The notes under the pieces were generated by a model. It did not search any database. It was not told the origin of the DNA and saw only the letters and a program-made list of their open reading frames with translations. From Kutzneria kofuensis (GTDB lineage Bacteria > Actinomycetota > Actinomycetes > Mycobacteriales > Pseudonocardiaceae), in NCBI RefSeq assembly GCF_014203355.1, contig NZ_JACHIR010000001.1, positions 5,768,038 to 5,832,037 of the forward strand: a stretch of DNA of 64,000 bases, read 5' to 3'. Below, one piece after another: positions 62,437-64,000 of the stretch. Position numbers and translations under genes: made by a program. Numbering within the stretch: position 1 is the stretch's first letter; every line of letters starts with the position of its first letter.

Positions 62437-63804
62437 TCAGCGCCAGACCTTGAGGAGCTTCGCCGAGTGCGGGGCCAGGTTCGCGCTGAACGAGTTGGTG
62501 AACTTGCCCAGCTGCTGGTGCGACCACAGGTCGCGCACGCTCGCCTTGCCGTGGAAGCCGAAGTCGGACCAGTTCGCCGTCACGGTCGCGGGCGAGGTGT
62601 CCAGGTTGAACAGGGCGACCGTGTACGAGCCGTCGGCGTTGCGCGTCCACCAGGTCTGCTGCGGGGTGTGCGCGACGACCGGCTTGGCCGCGCGGCCGGC
62701 CTGGTCGACGGCGATGACCTCGTCGTTGGTGAGCAGCGACAGGCCGTAGGAGTCCAGCTTGGTCAGGTCGTCGCCGGTGTAGAGCGGCGCCGCCTCGATG
62801 GCCCACAGCGTCATGTACAGCTGCCGCTCGTCGTTGGACAGGCCGTCCATCTGCCCGTTGCCGACGTCGAGCGAGTCGAGGTTGTTCCAGCCGCCGCGGC
62901 CGGTGTCGCCGATCCACGGCACCACGTCGTCGAACCGCTTGACCAGCGAGTTCTGCCAGGTGACGAGCGTGTCGCAGTAGCACTCGACGTCGGTGTCGAC
63001 GCGCCAGCCGTTGCTGTAGCGCTGCCACGTGTCGATGTAGTCGTGGTCGAGCGACCAGGACAGCAGGAACTGGATGTTGCGGCCGGTCTTCACCAGCGCC
63101 TTGGACCACGCGGCGACGTCGGCGGTGTTGTCGTAGTTGGGGCCGGTCTTGTCCGAGCCGGGGCCGACGCCGTCCAGCTTGAGGAAGTCGATGCCCCAGC
63201 CCGCGAACATCTGCGCGATGGAGTCGATCCACTTCCCGGCGCAGGGGTTGTCGAAGTTCAGCTTGTACGAGCTGTCCCAGCCGTTGGTGGTGCGCAGGTC
63301 CGGGTAGACGATGTCGCGGGTGAAGCAGCCGGGCGCGCCGTAGATCGGCGAGTTGCCGCCGTTGTAGGCCTCCTTCTCCAGGCCGACCGGCATGTAGGTG
63401 CCGATCTTCAGGCCCATGGAGTGGATCTTGCGCGCGGTGGCGGCCATGCCGTCGGGGAAGCGCGCGGCGTCGGTCAGCGGCCGGGCGTACTGGTCGTACT
63501 CGGGGGTCCAGTCCCACTTGCGCCACCAGCCGGCGTCGATGTTGACGTACTGGTAGCCGTGCGAGCGGAGCTTGGTGGCCATCACCTGGGCCTGTTCGAG
63601 CACGTGCTGCTCGGTCAGCCAGCTGTAGTCACCCTGCGTGTTCACCCCTGGGTACTTGGTCGACTGGAGGCTCCAGCTGCTCCACCCCAGGTACGGTGTG
63701 TTCGCCGTGGGTTTGCTCGGTGTTCTTGCGTCCGCTACCGGGGCAAGCCCGGCGATCACCGTGCACAACGCGGCGAGCAGGACGATCATGCGGGAACGGC
63801 GCAT
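62437..63804 (-). CDS. Secreted GH27 alpha-galactosidase
   Basis: A 455-residue exported glycosidase. The signal peptide is MRRSRMIVLLAALCTVIAGLAPVADA. The GH27 barrel has YLGWSSWS, GYQYVNIDAGWW, MGLKIGTYMPVG, the nucleophile in FLKLDGVG and the acid/base Asp in WRVDTDVECY. A C-terminal beta domain (about 375-455) ends LLKVWR. It should remove alpha-galactose (or alpha-N-acetylgalactosamine) from oligosaccharides outside the cell. It is divergent from a ROK regulator, its likely repressor. ATG 63804 follows AGGAG. Confidence 0.92.
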   Translation of the reverse strand: MRRSRMIVLLAALCTVIAGLAPVADARTPSKPTANTPYLGWSSWSLQSTKYPGVNTQGDYSWLTEQHVLEQAQVMATKLRSHGYQYVNIDAGWWRKWDWTPEYDQYARPLTDAARFPDGMAATARKIHSMGLKIGTYMPVGLEKEAYNGGNSPIYGAPGCFTRDIVYPDLRTTNGWDSSYKLNFDNPCAGKWIDSIAQMFAGWGIDFLKLDGVGPGSDKTGPNYDNTADVAAWSKALVKTGRNIQFLLSWSLDHDYIDTWQRYSNGWRVDTDVECYCDTLVTWQNSLVKRFDDVVPWIGDTGRGGWNNLDSLDVGNGQMDGLSNDERQLYMTLWAIEAAPLYTGDDLTKLDSYGLSLLTNDEVIAVDQAGRAAKPVVAHTPQQTWWTRNADGSYTVALFNLDTSPATVTANWSDFGFHGKASVRDLWSHQQLGKFTNSFSANLAPHSAKLLKVWR

Positions 63805-63891
63805 GGCGGCGCACTCCTGTCGGAAGGGGGCAGTCATGGCGGCGACGGGTTGCTGGCATGAAACTCCGCGTCCGATCGGGTGTCAAGGTCG

Positions 63892-63911
63892 TTAATTTCT
63901 GAGGGAAATAA
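63892..63911. promoter_or_regulatory. AT-rich imperfect palindrome, candidate ROK operator
   Basis: TTAATTTCTGAGGGAAATAA is an imperfect inverted repeat with outer TTA/TAA and TTTC..GGAAA arms, standing out from GC-rich surroundings. It covers the ribosome site of the ROK gene and lies in the gap to the alpha-galactosidase. ROK repressors such as NagC/Mlc bind AT-rich sites of similar form. Confidence 0.45.
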
Positions 63912-64000
63912 TGTTTGCTATGGTCAATGTCGTGTCCGCCGCGGTCCAGGTGTTCGCCGTGGTGCTGCGGCACGGCCCGATCTCGCGCGTCGAGGTCACC
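63911..64000 (+). CDS. ROK-family transcriptional regulator, N-terminal fragment
   Basis: The first 30 codons reach the window end. The sequence MFAMVNVVSAAVQVFAVVLRHGPISRVEVT has the winged-helix opening of ROK repressors (a helix followed by GP[IL][ST]R.E[LV]). ATG 63911 follows GAGGG by five bases; ATG 63920 is in frame. It probably senses a sugar and controls the divergent alpha-galactosidase. Confidence 0.7.
   Translation, partial: MFAMVNVVSAAVQVFAVVLRHGPISRVEVT

Overview
The window is high-GC actinomycete chromosome, most like Pseudonocardiales (Amycolatopsis/Kutzneria-type). The reasons are heavy GTG start use, many GTGA/ATGA stop-start overlaps, probable leaderless genes with a TANNNT box 5-8 nt before the start codon, a DasR-type operator, SAV2177-type methyltransferases, and the conserved order rimP-nusA-ylxR-infB-ylxP-rbfA-nrnA...truB-ribF-rpsO-pnp-M16 peptidase-dapB. 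The assignment comes from gene content only.

Layout. 1-8.96 kb: mixed accessory and metabolic genes: two trypsin-like secreted proteases flanking a LysE exporter, an ElaA-type acetyltransferase, orphan bioF, an AraC regulator divergent from an aldo/keto reductase, a zinc-free MDR oxidoreductase divergent from a TetR regulator with a doubled palindromic operator, and a secreted SGNH hydrolase. 9.0-20.1 kb: a cobalamin riboswitch followed by a corrin-ring operon (ChlI-ChlD-type chelatase, cobO, cobB, cobI, cobM, cobL, cbiG, cobH-like, cysG/cobA fusion). The run is interrupted by three small envelope genes resembling arfABC, and the CobH-like protein lacks the catalytic histidine. cobJ, cobK and cobN are not in the window. 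A strong hairpin closes the operon.

20.1-27 kb: DEAD-box helicase, RIO kinase, a candidate 21-codon leader ORF, a SAV2177-type methyltransferase coupled to a PAS-GGDEF-EAL protein with degenerate catalytic motifs, and yaaA. 27-28.3 kb: two small exported proteins. 28.4-37.1 kb, minus strand: a large LAL-type regulator followed by four translationally coupled genes: an alpha/beta hydrolase with a Cys nucleophile, an FAD GMC oxidoreductase with an extra C-terminal domain, a patatin, and a stand-alone condensation-type acyltransferase with a changed HHxxxDG motif. This is the best candidate here for an undescribed lipid- or sterol-modifying pathway.

37.2-40.6 kb: YjbQ, a class V aminotransferase-like enzyme, a membrane-anchored protein, and a ferritin-like protein with its Tat lipoprotein partner. 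40.7-61.5 kb: the translation/RNA backbone listed above. Accessory genes are inserted in it: a DasR-controlled GH18 chitinase, a GNAT, an APH-like kinase, MATE and MFS transporters, an XRE regulator and a 202-bp MITE-like hairpin element. 61.0-64 kb: a TPR-like membrane protein with an apparent ATC start, a second SAV2177-type methyltransferase, a 97-nt nested hairpin, a secreted GH27 alpha-galactosidase and the start of a divergent ROK regulator.

No tRNA, rRNA, CRISPR array, transposase or phage gene was recognised. Several intergenic regions hold long hairpins (20059, 23041, 37682, 39636, 45974, 47828, 55697, 56436, 62338). Some are plainly terminators; those at 37682 and 55697 are not easily explained that way.
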